Assembly (NCBI RefSeq): GCF_014655595.1
Contig: NZ_BNBL01000004.1
Location: 124,001 to 188,000 of the forward strand
Length of the DNA: 64,000 nucleotides
Direction: 5' to 3'
Source: Streptomyces griseocarneus
GTDB lineage: Bacteria > Actinomycetota > Actinomycetes > Streptomycetales > Streptomycetaceae
Shown here one piece after another: positions 44,344-52,433 of this stretch (the stretch's first letter is position 1; each line of letters opens with the position of its first letter). Below the pieces are notes generated by a model. The model searched no databases, was not told the origin of the DNA, and was given only the letters and a program-made list of their open reading frames with translations. Position numbers and translations under genes: made by a program.

Positions 44344-45002
44344 CGGGTCTCCCCCCGGGCGAGATTGCGGACCCAGCTGATGTGCCGGTCGACGACGGCC
44401 GTGGCCTCCGGGGCGTCCCCGGCGCGGAGGGCCTGAAGGATCTCGGTGTGCTCGGCGATGTTCTTGGCGATCCGGTCGGGGTGGGCGTGCATCACGGCCA
44501 CGCCCATGCGCAACTGCCGGTCGCGGAGCTGCTCGTAGAGGCCGGAGAGGATGCGGTTGCCGGCGCTGCGCACGATCTCGGCGTGGAAGGCGCGGTCGCT
44601 GAGCGAGACGGCGGCGAGGTCGCCGGCCGCCGCCTGCCGGCGCATGTCGTCGACGAGCTCCTCCAGCCGGTCGATCAGCGCGGGCGGGGCGGGTACGGCC
44701 TTGCCGACGGCGTGCTTCTCCACCAGCAGCCGGGTCTCCACCACGTCCGCGATCTCCTGGGCGGACACCGCCAGCACGAGCGCCCCCTTCTTGGGGTAGA
44801 GCTTGAGCAGCCCCTCCGCCTCCAGCCGCAGCAGCGCCTCGCGGACGGGCGTGCGCGAGACCCCCACGGCCTCGGCCAGGTCGCCTTCGGTCAGCAGCGT
44901 GCCGCCCTCGTAGTGCCGTTGCAGTACCGCCTCCTTGACGTGCGCGTACACCCGCTCGGCGGCGGGGGGCTGTCTGTCCTGGACGGTGGGCGCGGGAGAC
45001 AT
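44340..45002 (-). CDS. GntR-family regulator (FCD/FadR subgroup)
   Basis: The product has 220 residues from the ATG at 45002. A GTG two codons upstream is also possible. The winged HTH (YEGGTLLTEGDLAEAVGVSRTPVREALLRL) and a helical FCD ligand domain with metal-type His residues (FHAEIVRSAGN and EHTEIL) are present. There is no good ribosome-binding site, and a TATCTAT element lies just upstream, so the mRNA may be leaderless. It is coupled to the MFS transporter gene. Confidence 0.85.
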   Translation of the reverse strand: MSPAPTVQDRQPPAAERVYAHVKEAVLQRHYEGGTLLTEGDLAEAVGVSRTPVREALLRLEAEGLLKLYPKKGALVLAVSAQEIADVVETRLLVEKHAVGKAVPAPPALIDRLEELVDDMRRQAAAGDLAAVSLSDRAFHAEIVRSAGNRILSGLYEQLRDRQLRMGVAVMHAHPDRIAKNIAEHTEILQALRAGDAPEATAVVDRHISWVRNLARGETR

Positions 45003-45108
45003 GCGCACAGCATAGATACAACAAAGACACCTGGTGAGGGGGCGTCCGCGATCCGGACGATCGACGGTTCGTCAGAACCGCGGCGGCGTACGGGCCCTCG
45101 CGTGCCCG

Positions 45109-45918
45109 CTAGACGCCCGCCCAGCCGTCGACGGGGGTGATGAAGACGAACCGCAGGTCGGTGCGCTGTATGGGCAGCAGGACGTGGCTCGTCACCCGGA
45201 TCTCGGCGTTGCCGTGGTACGGCAGGCGCAGCCGGAAGACGTGGCCGTCGCGGTGCTCGACCACGTCGTACTCCTGCGCCCAGATGCGACGGCAGTCCGC
45301 GTCGGCGTCGAGGATCTCGTGGACCAGGCCGCGCAGTTCCTCGTTGCCGGGGTTGCTGTTGGCGGCGACGCGGAGCATGGCGAGGTAGACGCGGGCGCAG
45401 CTGTCCTCCCAGTCGAGCATCTGCTCGCGTGCCTCGGGGTGCAGCAGGGCCCAGCGCATGAGGTTGGGGCGGGGGCGGCGGACCCAGGGGAACCACTCGC
45501 CCATCAGGGCGTTGGACGCGACGATGTTCCAGGCCACGTCGGAGAGGTAGGCCGGATAGGTGACCTGCTGCTCGAGCAGGGCCTCGACGCCCCGCGGCAA
45601 GTCGGCCCGGGCGCGGCCCGGTTCCGGGGGTCTTCGGCCGCAGACGGCGAGGAAGAGCGTGAGCGTCTCCGCCTCGCTCAGCCGCAGCGCCTCGGCGACC
45701 CTCAGCAGAAAGCTTTCGGAGAAGTCCTGTCTGCGGCCCGCCTCCAGCGCCCGGTACCAGCCCTCGCTCACGCCGGTCATCCGGGCGACGTGCTTCTGGG
45801 AGAGCCGCCGTCCGGGGCGCGGGAGAACTCCGCGCAGCTCGCGGACGGTCCTGGGATCGATCCGGCCGCGCCAGGCCCGGAGCAGGCGGCTGATGGATTC
45901 GCCGTCCTCGCGGTCCAC
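45109..45918 (-). CDS. XRE regulator with MmyB-like ligand domain
   Basis: The product has 269 residues from the GTG at 45918, chosen for its GGAGG ribosome-binding site. A GTG at 45939 is the alternative and would lie inside the palindrome. The N-terminal HTH (LSQKHVARMTGVSEGWYRALEAGRR) is followed by the MmyB-like domain (WNIVASNALMGEWFPW, RVTSHVLLPIQRTDLRFVFITP). These regulators often control a neighbouring oxidoreductase, but none is adjacent here. A perfect palindrome sits at its start. Confidence 0.82.
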   Translation of the reverse strand: MDREDGESISRLLRAWRGRIDPRTVRELRGVLPRPGRRLSQKHVARMTGVSEGWYRALEAGRRQDFSESFLLRVAEALRLSEAETLTLFLAVCGRRPPEPGRARADLPRGVEALLEQQVTYPAYLSDVAWNIVASNALMGEWFPWVRRPRPNLMRWALLHPEAREQMLDWEDSCARVYLAMLRVAANSNPGNEELRGLVHEILDADADCRRIWAQEYDVVEHRDGHVFRLRLPYHGNAEIRVTSHVLLPIQRTDLRFVFITPVDGWAGV

Positions 45919-45932
45919 CGCAGCCTCCAATT

Positions 45933-45951
45933 CCGACACTGCAAGTGTCGG
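45933..45951. promoter_or_regulatory. Perfect palindrome at the MmyB-like regulator start
   Basis: CCGACACT-GCA-AGTGTCGG is an 8+3+8 perfect inverted repeat 15 bp upstream of the chosen GTG. Position and symmetry suggest the autoregulatory operator of the XRE protein. Confidence 0.65.
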
Positions 45952-46034
45952 TCAATCTTAAGTAAATTGCACAGCACGGGCCATTCCACCCGGTTGCCGG
46001 GGGAATGACCCGAGGCCGCTCCGTACACAGACAG

Positions 46035-46096
46035 AGGGCCCGGACGTGCCGCTCTCTCCTCGCTGGAGGGGGGTGAGGAGCGAGTGTCCGGGCCCT
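46035..46096 (-). terminator. Terminator of the bkd operon
   Basis: An outer 11-bp perfect stem (AGGGCCCGGAC against GTCCGGGCCCT) encloses a partly complementary CT/GA-rich interior. It lies just after the E2 stop on the minus strand. Confidence 0.65.
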
Positions 46097-46116
46097 GTGT
46101 CCTTTTCCGCCGTCCG

Positions 46117-47595
46117 TCAGCCCCAGGTGATCAGGCGCTGGGGGTTCTCCAGGACGCCCGCGATGTCCGCGAGGAACCGGGAGCCCAGCTCACCGTCGAT
46201 GAGGCGGTGGTCGAAGGACAGCGCCAGGGTGGTGACGTGGCGCGGCTTGACCTTGCCCTTGTGGACCCACGGCTGCAGCTTGATCGCGCCGACCGCCAGG
46301 ATCGCGGACTCGCCCGGGTTGATGATGGGCGTGCCGGTGTCGACGCCGAAGACGCCGACGTTGGTGATCGTGACGGTGCCGCCGGACATGTCGGCGGGGG
46401 AGGTCTTCCCCTCCCGCGCCGTGGCGACCAGGTCGCCCAGGGCCCGCGACAGCTCGGGGAGCGTCTTGGCCTGGGCCTCCTTGATGTTCGGCACGATCAG
46501 TCCGCGCGGGGTGGCGGCGGCGATGCCCAGGTTCACGTAGTCCTTGCGGACGATCTCCTGGTTCTCCTCGTCCCAGGCGGCGTTGACGTCCGGGTTGCGC
46601 CGGATCGCCACCAGCAGCGCCTTGGCGACGAGCAGCAGCGGGTTGATCCGCAGGCCCGCCATGTCCGGGTCGTCCTTGAGCTTCTGCACCAGCTTCATCG
46701 TGCGGGTGACGTCGACGGTGATGAACTCCGTGACGTGCGGCGCGGTGAAGGCGCTGGCCACCATGGCCTGGGCGGTGGCCTTGCGGACGCCCTTGACGGG
46801 GATCCGCGTCTCGCGGGCGGCGAGGGCGGCCACGCCCTCGGGAGCGGGCGCCGGGGCGACCGGCTCCGCGGCCGCGGGGCTCACGGGCAGGGCGGCGGCG
46901 GCCGCCGCGTGCACGTCCTCGCGGGTGACGACGCCGTCGCGCCCGGTCGGGGTGACCGCGGCCAGGTCGATGCCGAGGTCCTTGGCGAGCTTGCGCACGG
47001 GGGGCTTGGCCAGCGGCCGGGCGCCGGCGGGCGCGGCCGGGGCGACGGGCGGGGCGACGGGCGCGGGCGCCACCGGCGCGGCCGGAGCCGGTACGGGCGC
47101 GGCGGCCGCGTGGCCGTTGAGCTCGGCCTGGACGGCGGCGGCGGCCGGCGGCTGCGCCGGGACGCCGCCACGCGCCTTGCGCGGGCGGCGCTTGGTGGAC
47201 GACGGCGCGGCGCCGTAGCCCACCAGCACGGCCTGGCGGCCCTGCGGCTGCTCCGGCTCGGCCTCGGGGCCCGGGACCGCGCTCTGCTCCGCGTGGGCGG
47301 CGGTCGAGGCGGGGGCCTCCTCCGCCGGCCCCGCCCCGGGCTGGGTGTCCACGGAGATGATCACCTGGCCGACGTCCACCGTCGTGCCCTCGCCGAAGCG
47401 CAGCTCGTGCACCACGCCGTCGAAGGGGACCGGCAGCTCGACGGCCGCCTTGGCGGTCTCGACCTCGCAGACCACCTGGCCGTCGGTGACGGTGTCGCCG
47501 ACGCTGACGTACCACTTGAGGATCTCGGCCTCGGTGAGTCCCTCACCGACGTCCGGCATCTTGAACTCACGGAAACGCTGGCTGTTCGCAGTCAT
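46117..47595 (-). CDS. bkdC: Branched-chain 2-oxoacid dehydrogenase E2 (acyltransferase)
   Basis: The product has 492 residues from the ATG at 47595. The lipoyl domain carries Lys49 in VETAKA, followed by an Ala/Pro linker, a peripheral-subunit-binding domain (VRKLAKDLGIDLAAVTPTGRDG, split as VRKLAKDLGI and TGRDG), a second Ala-rich linker and the catalytic domain ending FDHRLIDGE (His463, Asp467). It transfers acyl groups from E1 to CoA, giving branched-chain starters for fatty acids and polyketides. It is third in the E1alpha-E1beta-E2 operon. No E3 gene is visible. Confidence 0.92.
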   Translation of the reverse strand: MTANSQRFREFKMPDVGEGLTEAEILKWYVSVGDTVTDGQVVCEVETAKAAVELPVPFDGVVHELRFGEGTTVDVGQVIISVDTQPGAGPAEEAPASTAAHAEQSAVPGPEAEPEQPQGRQAVLVGYGAAPSSTKRRPRKARGGVPAQPPAAAAVQAELNGHAAAAPVPAPAAPVAPAPVAPPVAPAAPAGARPLAKPPVRKLAKDLGIDLAAVTPTGRDGVVTREDVHAAAAAALPVSPAAAEPVAPAPAPEGVAALAARETRIPVKGVRKATAQAMVASAFTAPHVTEFITVDVTRTMKLVQKLKDDPDMAGLRINPLLLVAKALLVAIRRNPDVNAAWDEENQEIVRKDYVNLGIAAATPRGLIVPNIKEAQAKTLPELSRALGDLVATAREGKTSPADMSGGTVTITNVGVFGVDTGTPIINPGESAILAVGAIKLQPWVHKGKVKPRHVTTLALSFDHRLIDGELGSRFLADIAGVLENPQRLITWG

Positions 47596-47610
47596 GGTCA
47601 CGGCCCTCCC

Positions 47611-48597
47611 TCAGCCCTGGTACGCGAGCGCGCGGTCGACGGAATCGAGCACCCGGTCCAGGCCGGGCAGGTATTCGTCCTCGAGCCGGGACGGCGGATA
47701 GGGCGCGTGGTAGCCGCCGACCCGCAGGACGGGGGCCTCGAGGTGGTAGAAGCAGCGCTCGGTGATCCGGGCGGCGATCTCGGCGCCCGAGCCGAAGAAG
47801 ACGGGCGCCTCGTGGACGACGACCAGCCGGCCGGTCTTCTCCACGGACTTCTGGATGGAGTCGAAGTCGATGGGCGAGATCGACCGCAGGTCCAGGACCT
47901 CCAGCGACTTGCCCTCCTCCGCGGCCGCCGCGGCGGCCTCCAGACACGTCTTGACCATCGGCCCGTACGCGGCCAGCGTCAGGTCCGTGCCCTCGCGGAC
48001 CGTACGGGCCACGTGCAGCGGGCCCGGGATCGCGGTCGTGTCGACCTCGGAGCGGTCGTGGTAGCGGCGCTTGGGCTCGAAGTAGATGACCGGGTCGTCG
48101 CTCTGGATGGCCTGCTGCAGCATCCAGTAGGCGTCGGCCGCGTTCGACGGCGAGACCACCTTCAGGCCCGCGACGTGCGCGAACAGCGACTCCGGCGACT
48201 CGCTGTGGTGCTCGACCGCGCCGATGGCGCCGCCGTAGGGGATGCGGATGACGACCGGCAGCTTGATCTTGCCGAGCGCGCGGGCGTGCATCTTCGCCAG
48301 CTGGGTGACGATCTGGTCGTACGCGGGGAAGACGAACCCGTCGAACTGGATCTCCACCACCGGACGGTAGCCGCGCAGCGCCAGGCCGATGGCGGTGCCG
48401 ACGATGCCGGACTCGGCCAGCGGGGTGTCGATGACGCGGTCCTCGCCGAAGTCCTTCTGCAGGCCGTCGGTGACGCGGAAGACGCCGCCCAGCTTGCCGA
48501 CGTCCTCGCCCATGACCAGGACCTTGGGGTCGGTCTCCAGGGCGGTGCGCAGGGAGGCGTTGATCGCCTTGGCGATCGTGAGCTTCTCGGTGCTCAT
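47611..48597 (-). CDS. bkdB: Branched-chain 2-oxoacid dehydrogenase E1 beta subunit
   Basis: The product has 328 residues. The transketolase-like central domain (VMGEDVGKLGGVFRVTDGL, DTPLAESGIVGTAIG) and C-terminal domain (LEVLDLRSISPIDFD, EAPVFFGSGAEIAA) are complete. It pairs with E1alpha to form the thiamine-diphosphate decarboxylase. It starts 2 bp after the E1alpha stop and ends 15 bp before E2, so the three are one operon. The C-terminal GYHAPYPPSRLEDEYLPGLDR resembles the partial paralogue at 63845. Confidence 0.92.
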   Translation of the reverse strand: MSTEKLTIAKAINASLRTALETDPKVLVMGEDVGKLGGVFRVTDGLQKDFGEDRVIDTPLAESGIVGTAIGLALRGYRPVVEIQFDGFVFPAYDQIVTQLAKMHARALGKIKLPVVIRIPYGGAIGAVEHHSESPESLFAHVAGLKVVSPSNAADAYWMLQQAIQSDDPVIYFEPKRRYHDRSEVDTTAIPGPLHVARTVREGTDLTLAAYGPMVKTCLEAAAAAAEEGKSLEVLDLRSISPIDFDSIQKSVEKTGRLVVVHEAPVFFGSGAEIAARITERCFYHLEAPVLRVGGYHAPYPPSRLEDEYLPGLDRVLDSVDRALAYQG

Positions 48598-48599
48598 GG

Positions 48600-49742
48600 T
48601 TACTTGCTCTCCTCTGCGAACGAAGCCTGGTACGCGACGAACTGCGCGCGCTCCTCGTCGACGAGGGTGTGCCCGTCGGCGTAGGTGTGCTCGAACATCG
48701 CCATGTGGTCGGGATCGGGCATGCTGCGCACGGTGTCCCGTACCCGCTTGGCGAGCGCGTCGCTCTCCGTCTCCAGCGAGGCGAAGAACGCCTCGTCGGC
48801 CAGGCCCTGCTTCTCCAGGTGGGCCCGCAGGCGCAGGATCGGGTCCTTCGCCTCCCACAGCTCCCGCTCCTCGTCGCGGCGGTAGCGGGTGGGGTCGTCG
48901 GAGGTGGTGTGGGCGCCCATGCGGTAGGTGAACGCCTCGACCAGCATCGGTCCCTCGCCCGTGCGGGCGCGGTCCAGGGCGGCCTTGGTCACGGCCAGCA
49001 CGGCCAGCACGTCGTTGCCGTCCACCCGGACGCCGGGGAAGCCGTAGCCCTGGGCGCGCTGGTAGAGGGGGACGCGGGTCTGCCGCTCGGTGGGCTCGGA
49101 GATGGCCCACTGGTTGTTCTGGCAGAAGAAGACGACCGGAGCGTTGTAGACGGCGGCGAAGGTGAAGGCCTCGGCCACGTCGCCCTGGCTGGAGGCGCCG
49201 TCGCCGAAGTAGGCGATGACGGCCGAGTCGGCGCCGTCCTTGGCCACGCCCATGGCGTAGCCGGTCGCGTGCAGCGCCTGGGAGCCGATGACGATCGTGT
49301 AGAGGTGGAAGTTGTTCTCGTTGGGGTCCCAGCCGCCGTGGTTCACACCGCGGAACATGCCCAGCAGGTTCGTGGGGTCGACCCCGCGGCACCAGGCCAC
49401 GCCGTGCTCGCGGTAGGTCGGGAAGACGTAGTCGTCGTCGCGCGTCGCCCGGCCGGAGCCGATCTGCGCGGCCTCCTGGCCCAGCAGCGAGGCCCACAGG
49501 CCCAGTTCGCCCTGGCGCTGGAGAGTCGTCGCCTCCGCGTCGAAGCGGCGGGTCAGGACCATGTCCCGGTACAGACCCCGCAGTTCCTCGGGCGACAGGT
49601 CGATGGAGTAGTCCGGGTGCTCGACCCGTTCACCTTCCGGCGTCAGCAGCTGGACGAGTTCGCTCTCGCCGGCCGCCTTCTTGGCGCCGGCGCGCTTGCT
49701 GCTGCGTCGCGGCTTGCGCGCGGCAGTGCTGTCCACGGTCAC
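48600..49742 (-). CDS. bkdA: Branched-chain 2-oxoacid dehydrogenase E1 alpha subunit
   Basis: The product has 380 residues from the GTG at 49742 with a GGAGGA ribosome-binding site. After a basic N-terminal tail (PRRSSKRAGAKKAAG), it shows the thiamine diphosphate motif AYFGDGASSQGD with NNQWAIS, and the phospho-loop-like segment YRMGAHTTSDDPTRYR. It decarboxylates branched-chain 2-oxoacids from Val, Leu and Ile. It is first gene of the operon and divergent from the response regulator across a 343-bp promoter region. Confidence 0.92.
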   Translation of the reverse strand: MTVDSTAARKPRRSSKRAGAKKAAGESELVQLLTPEGERVEHPDYSIDLSPEELRGLYRDMVLTRRFDAEATTLQRQGELGLWASLLGQEAAQIGSGRATRDDDYVFPTYREHGVAWCRGVDPTNLLGMFRGVNHGGWDPNENNFHLYTIVIGSQALHATGYAMGVAKDGADSAVIAYFGDGASSQGDVAEAFTFAAVYNAPVVFFCQNNQWAISEPTERQTRVPLYQRAQGYGFPGVRVDGNDVLAVLAVTKAALDRARTGEGPMLVEAFTYRMGAHTTSDDPTRYRRDEERELWEAKDPILRLRAHLEKQGLADEAFFASLETESDALAKRVRDTVRSMPDPDHMAMFEHTYADGHTLVDEERAQFVAYQASFAEESK

Positions 49743-50085
49743 GTGTGCTCCTCCGTCTGTCCGGCCCCCGGGGTCGCCGGCGGCCAGAGGGGGTCCCTCC
49801 GCCGCGAGGCGGAGAGAGGCTCGCCCGATCCCCGACGGCACACGGGGTGGGTGTGCCGAGGCCGGAACCGGGCGTGACAGGTCGCCCCGGCCAATGGCCT
49901 GCAATAAGCACGTTACCCAGTGCGTGGCATTCCTGCGAAACCCCACCTGACCTGCGATTTTGCTTGGATTTCCAAGTAAATCTAGAAAGCCGGGCCAAAG
50001 CGGAGGTCAATCCACTGGTCAGCGCCTTGCAAGCCGCCGGAACGGGGGCACGTTATCCCGGAGGACAAGAGCAGGGGAAGAGTCG
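49743..50085. promoter_or_regulatory. Divergent promoter region, bkdA and response regulator
   Basis: A 343-bp gap with no real ORF. Within an AT-rich patch at 49963-49976 lies a perfect inverted repeat CTTGGA-TT-TCCAAG, an obvious candidate operator for bkd expression or for the response regulator. Confidence 0.5.
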
Positions 50086-50763
50086 ATGTGTGAGACTGGC
50101 AGCGTGCGCGAACGAGGAAAAATCACGGTATTTCTGCTTGACGACCATGAAGTCGTACGCCGCGGCGTCCACGAGATGCTCTCCGGTGAAGAGGACATCG
50201 AAGTGGTGGGCGAGGCCGGTACCGCGGCCGACGCCCTTGTGCGCATTCCCGCCACCTGCCCCGACGTGGCCGTACTGGATGTTCGCCTTCCGGATGGCAG
50301 CGGGGTCGAAGTTTGCCGTGAGATCCGTTCGCAGGACGAAAACATCAAATGCCTGATGCTCACCTCGTACGCCGATGACGAGGCGCTCTTCGACGCCATC
50401 ATGGCGGGCGCGGCCGGCTATGTGCTCAAGGCCATTCGGGGCAATGAGCTGCTCTCGGCCGTACGGGACGTGGCCGCCGGGAAATCCCTGCTCGACCCGG
50501 TGGCGACCGCGCGCGTGCTGGAGCGGCTCCGCGACGGCAAGGCCTCGCGGGGCGACGACAGACTCGCCTCGCTCACCGAACAGGAGCGCCGCATTCTGGA
50601 CCTGATCGGCGAGGGACTGACCAACCGCGCCATCGGCGAGCGGCTGCACCTGGCCGAGAAGACCATCAAGAACTACGTCTCCAGCCTGCTCTCCAAGCTC
50701 GGCATGGAACGCCGCTCCCAGGCGGCGGCCTACGTCGCCCGGCTGCAGGCGGAGAAGCGCTAG
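50086..50763 (+). CDS. NarL/DevR-family response regulator
   Basis: The product has 225 residues from the ATG at 50086. The receiver domain has acidic pair DD (19-20), phospho-acceptor Asp65 in VAVLDVRLPDG, conserved Thr/Ser in MLTSY and Lys in YVLKAI. The C-terminal LuxR HTH (LTEQERRILDLIGEGLTNRAIGERL, then KTIKNYVSSLLSKLGM) is intact. No histidine kinase lies next to it. It is most like DevR/DosR-type regulators. A DosR-like box lies 37 bp after its stop, before the PNPOx-like gene. Confidence 0.88.
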   Translation: MCETGSVRERGKITVFLLDDHEVVRRGVHEMLSGEEDIEVVGEAGTAADALVRIPATCPDVAVLDVRLPDGSGVEVCREIRSQDENIKCLMLTSYADDEALFDAIMAGAAGYVLKAIRGNELLSAVRDVAAGKSLLDPVATARVLERLRDGKASRGDDRLASLTEQERRILDLIGEGLTNRAIGERLHLAEKTIKNYVSSLLSKLGMERRSQAAAYVARLQAEKR

Positions 50764-50799
50764 CCGGCACCTGCGCCGCGGCAGCCCGGCCGGATTTCC

Positions 50800-50813
50800 G
50801 GGACCAACGTCCC
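50800..50813. promoter_or_regulatory. DosR/DevR-like box
   Basis: GGGAC-CAAC-GTCCC is a 5+4+5 palindrome resembling the core of the mycobacterial DosR box. It lies 60 bp before the PNPOx-like gene and just after a DevR-like regulator gene. Confidence 0.5.
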
Positions 50814-50872
50814 TCCCCGCCAGGGGCGGGTGGCTCTAGGTGACCGGGTGACGGCAGTGCACAGTGGTGCTC

Positions 50873-51316
50873 ATGCTTGCAGCGCCTTCCAGGCCTTCCG
50901 ACGACTACCGGGCACTTGAACTGCTCGCCCGCACCCCCTACGGCAGGGTGTCGGTCAGCATGCGCGCACTCCCCTTCGTGACCGTCGCCCGGCACGTCGT
51001 CGTCGACGGGCAGGTGCTGCTGCGGCTGCACGGCGGCTTCGGCTACGCCCAGGCCTGCGACGGCAGCGTGGTGGCCTACGGCGCCGACAACCTCGCCGGC
51101 CGCGAGGAGGGCGACGAGTCCGTGTGGACCGTGCAGTTCGTGGGAACGGCCCGGATCTTCGCGCCCGGACCGGCGGAGCTCGAGCTCTTCGGCCGCGCCC
51201 CGCACTCGGCGGACGACGCGCCCTTCATCCCCGAATACCTGTGCATAGAACCCCAGTTCATCTCCCTGCACCACCTCGAAGGCGTACCCGCGCGACGAGC
51301 CGAGCACTCAGCGTGA
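50873..51316 (+). CDS. Pyridoxamine 5'-phosphate oxidase-fold protein
   Basis: From the ATG at 50873 the product has 147 residues. A GTG at 50864 is possible and neither has a good ribosome-binding site. It is a split-barrel flavin-binding fold: YRALELLARTPYGRVSVSM, ALPFVTVARHVVVDGQVLLRL, VWTVQFVGTARIF and IPEYLCIEPQFISLHH. Such proteins bind FMN, F420 or heme. In Streptomyces several are controlled by DevR-type regulators, which fits the box upstream (inference). Confidence 0.75.
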   Translation: MLAAPSRPSDDYRALELLARTPYGRVSVSMRALPFVTVARHVVVDGQVLLRLHGGFGYAQACDGSVVAYGADNLAGREEGDESVWTVQFVGTARIFAPGPAELELFGRAPHSADDAPFIPEYLCIEPQFISLHHLEGVPARRAEHSA

Positions 51317-51331
51317 ACTAACATTTGGGGC

Positions 51332-52384
51332 GTGCCGCGCTCACTTGTCACCGATGCCCCACCCGACACCGGCCCCGACACCGGCACCCTGCGCACGCTC
51401 CTGCGCCGCTACGACGGCGCCGGCGAGCCCGTGGCCTGCGAAACCCTCACCGAGGGGCTGCTGAACCGCGGCTACCGCCTCTCCACCACCCGTGGGCGCT
51501 TCTTCCTCAAACACCACCTGGACGGGGACCGCGAGGCCATCGCCCGCCAGCACTCGGTGACCCGCCGCCTGGACGCCCTGGGCCTGCCCGTCGCCCCGCC
51601 CGTCGCGGACAGCGACGGCAACACCGTCACCGTCCTGGGGGGCCGCTGCTACGCCCTGCACCCCTGGATCGAGGGACGCCACCGCGACGGCGGCGAGCTG
51701 ACCGCCGCCCAGTCCCGCCGCCTGGGCGCGCTGCTGGGCCATGTGCACACCTGCCTGGAACAGGTCATGAACGGCCCCGAGAAGGCCGCTGCGGGCCCCT
51801 CAGGGGCCTCGGACACGGCGGCCCGGCCGGAGGAGACCTTCGCCCTCATCGAGGACCTCCTGGGGCTGATCCGCGGCCGTCCCCGCGATTCCTTCGACGA
51901 ATTGGCCGAACACCGCCTCGTCGAGCGCCGCGCCCTGCTCGAGCGGCACGCCCACCGCCGCCCGCCCGCCGCCGCCACGCCGGCCCGCGGCTGGGTGCAC
52001 GGCGACTTCCACCCGCTGAACCTGCTCTACCGCGGCGGCGAGCCCGCCGCGATCGTCGACTGGGACCGGCTCGGCGTCCAGCCCCGCGCCGAGGAGGCCG
52101 TGCGCGCCGCGGTGATCTTCTTCCTGAAGCCCGACGGCACCCTCGACCTGGCGAAGATACGGCCGTACGCGCGCGCCTACCGCCGGGCGACGGGCGCGGA
52201 CGCGGCGGAGCTGGCCGCGGCGGTGCACCGGGTGTGGTGGGAGCGGCTGAACGACTTCTGGATGCTGCGCTGGCGCTACCAGCTCGGCGACCACCGCGCC
52301 GACCCCGGCTTCCCGGCGTCGGCCGCGCTGTCGGTGTGGTGGACGCGCGCGTACGAGTCCGTACGCGACGCGTTCACGGACTGA
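51332..52384 (+). CDS. Aminoglycoside phosphotransferase-like kinase
   Basis: The product has 350 residues from a GTG 15 bp after the preceding stop. The fold is that of APH/choline-kinase enzymes: N-lobe with LTEGLLNRGYRLSTTRGRFFLKHH (Lys), then the catalytic Brenner motif HGDFHPLNLLY and the metal site IVDWDR. The general type phosphorylates small alcohols, including homoserine, sugars and choline, with ATP. The exact substrate is not deducible, and antibiotic resistance should not be assumed. A perfect terminator follows. Confidence 0.8.
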   Translation: MPRSLVTDAPPDTGPDTGTLRTLLRRYDGAGEPVACETLTEGLLNRGYRLSTTRGRFFLKHHLDGDREAIARQHSVTRRLDALGLPVAPPVADSDGNTVTVLGGRCYALHPWIEGRHRDGGELTAAQSRRLGALLGHVHTCLEQVMNGPEKAAAGPSGASDTAARPEETFALIEDLLGLIRGRPRDSFDELAEHRLVERRALLERHAHRRPPAAATPARGWVHGDFHPLNLLYRGGEPAAIVDWDRLGVQPRAEEAVRAAVIFFLKPDGTLDLAKIRPYARAYRRATGADAAELAAAVHRVWWERLNDFWMLRWRYQLGDHRADPGFPASAALSVWWTRAYESVRDAFTD

Positions 52385-52398
52385 CGCTCTCAAAGAAA

Positions 52399-52428
52399 CG
52401 AGCCGGGCCGCTGGTGCGGCCCGGCTCG
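52399..52428. terminator. Terminator between phosphotransferase and kinase genes
   Basis: A perfect 13-bp stem (CGAGCCGGGCCGC against GCGGCCCGGCTCG) with a TGGT loop lies between convergent genes. Confidence 0.82.
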
Positions 52429-52433
52429 GTGGT

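Noticed and set aside
46084..48684. 866-codon plus-strand open frame
   Set aside because: Antisense to the E2 and E1beta genes, without motifs.
51332..52384. Aminoglycoside resistance gene
   Set aside because: Only the general phosphotransferase fold is seen. Similar kinases act on many small metabolites, and nothing points to an antibiotic substrate.
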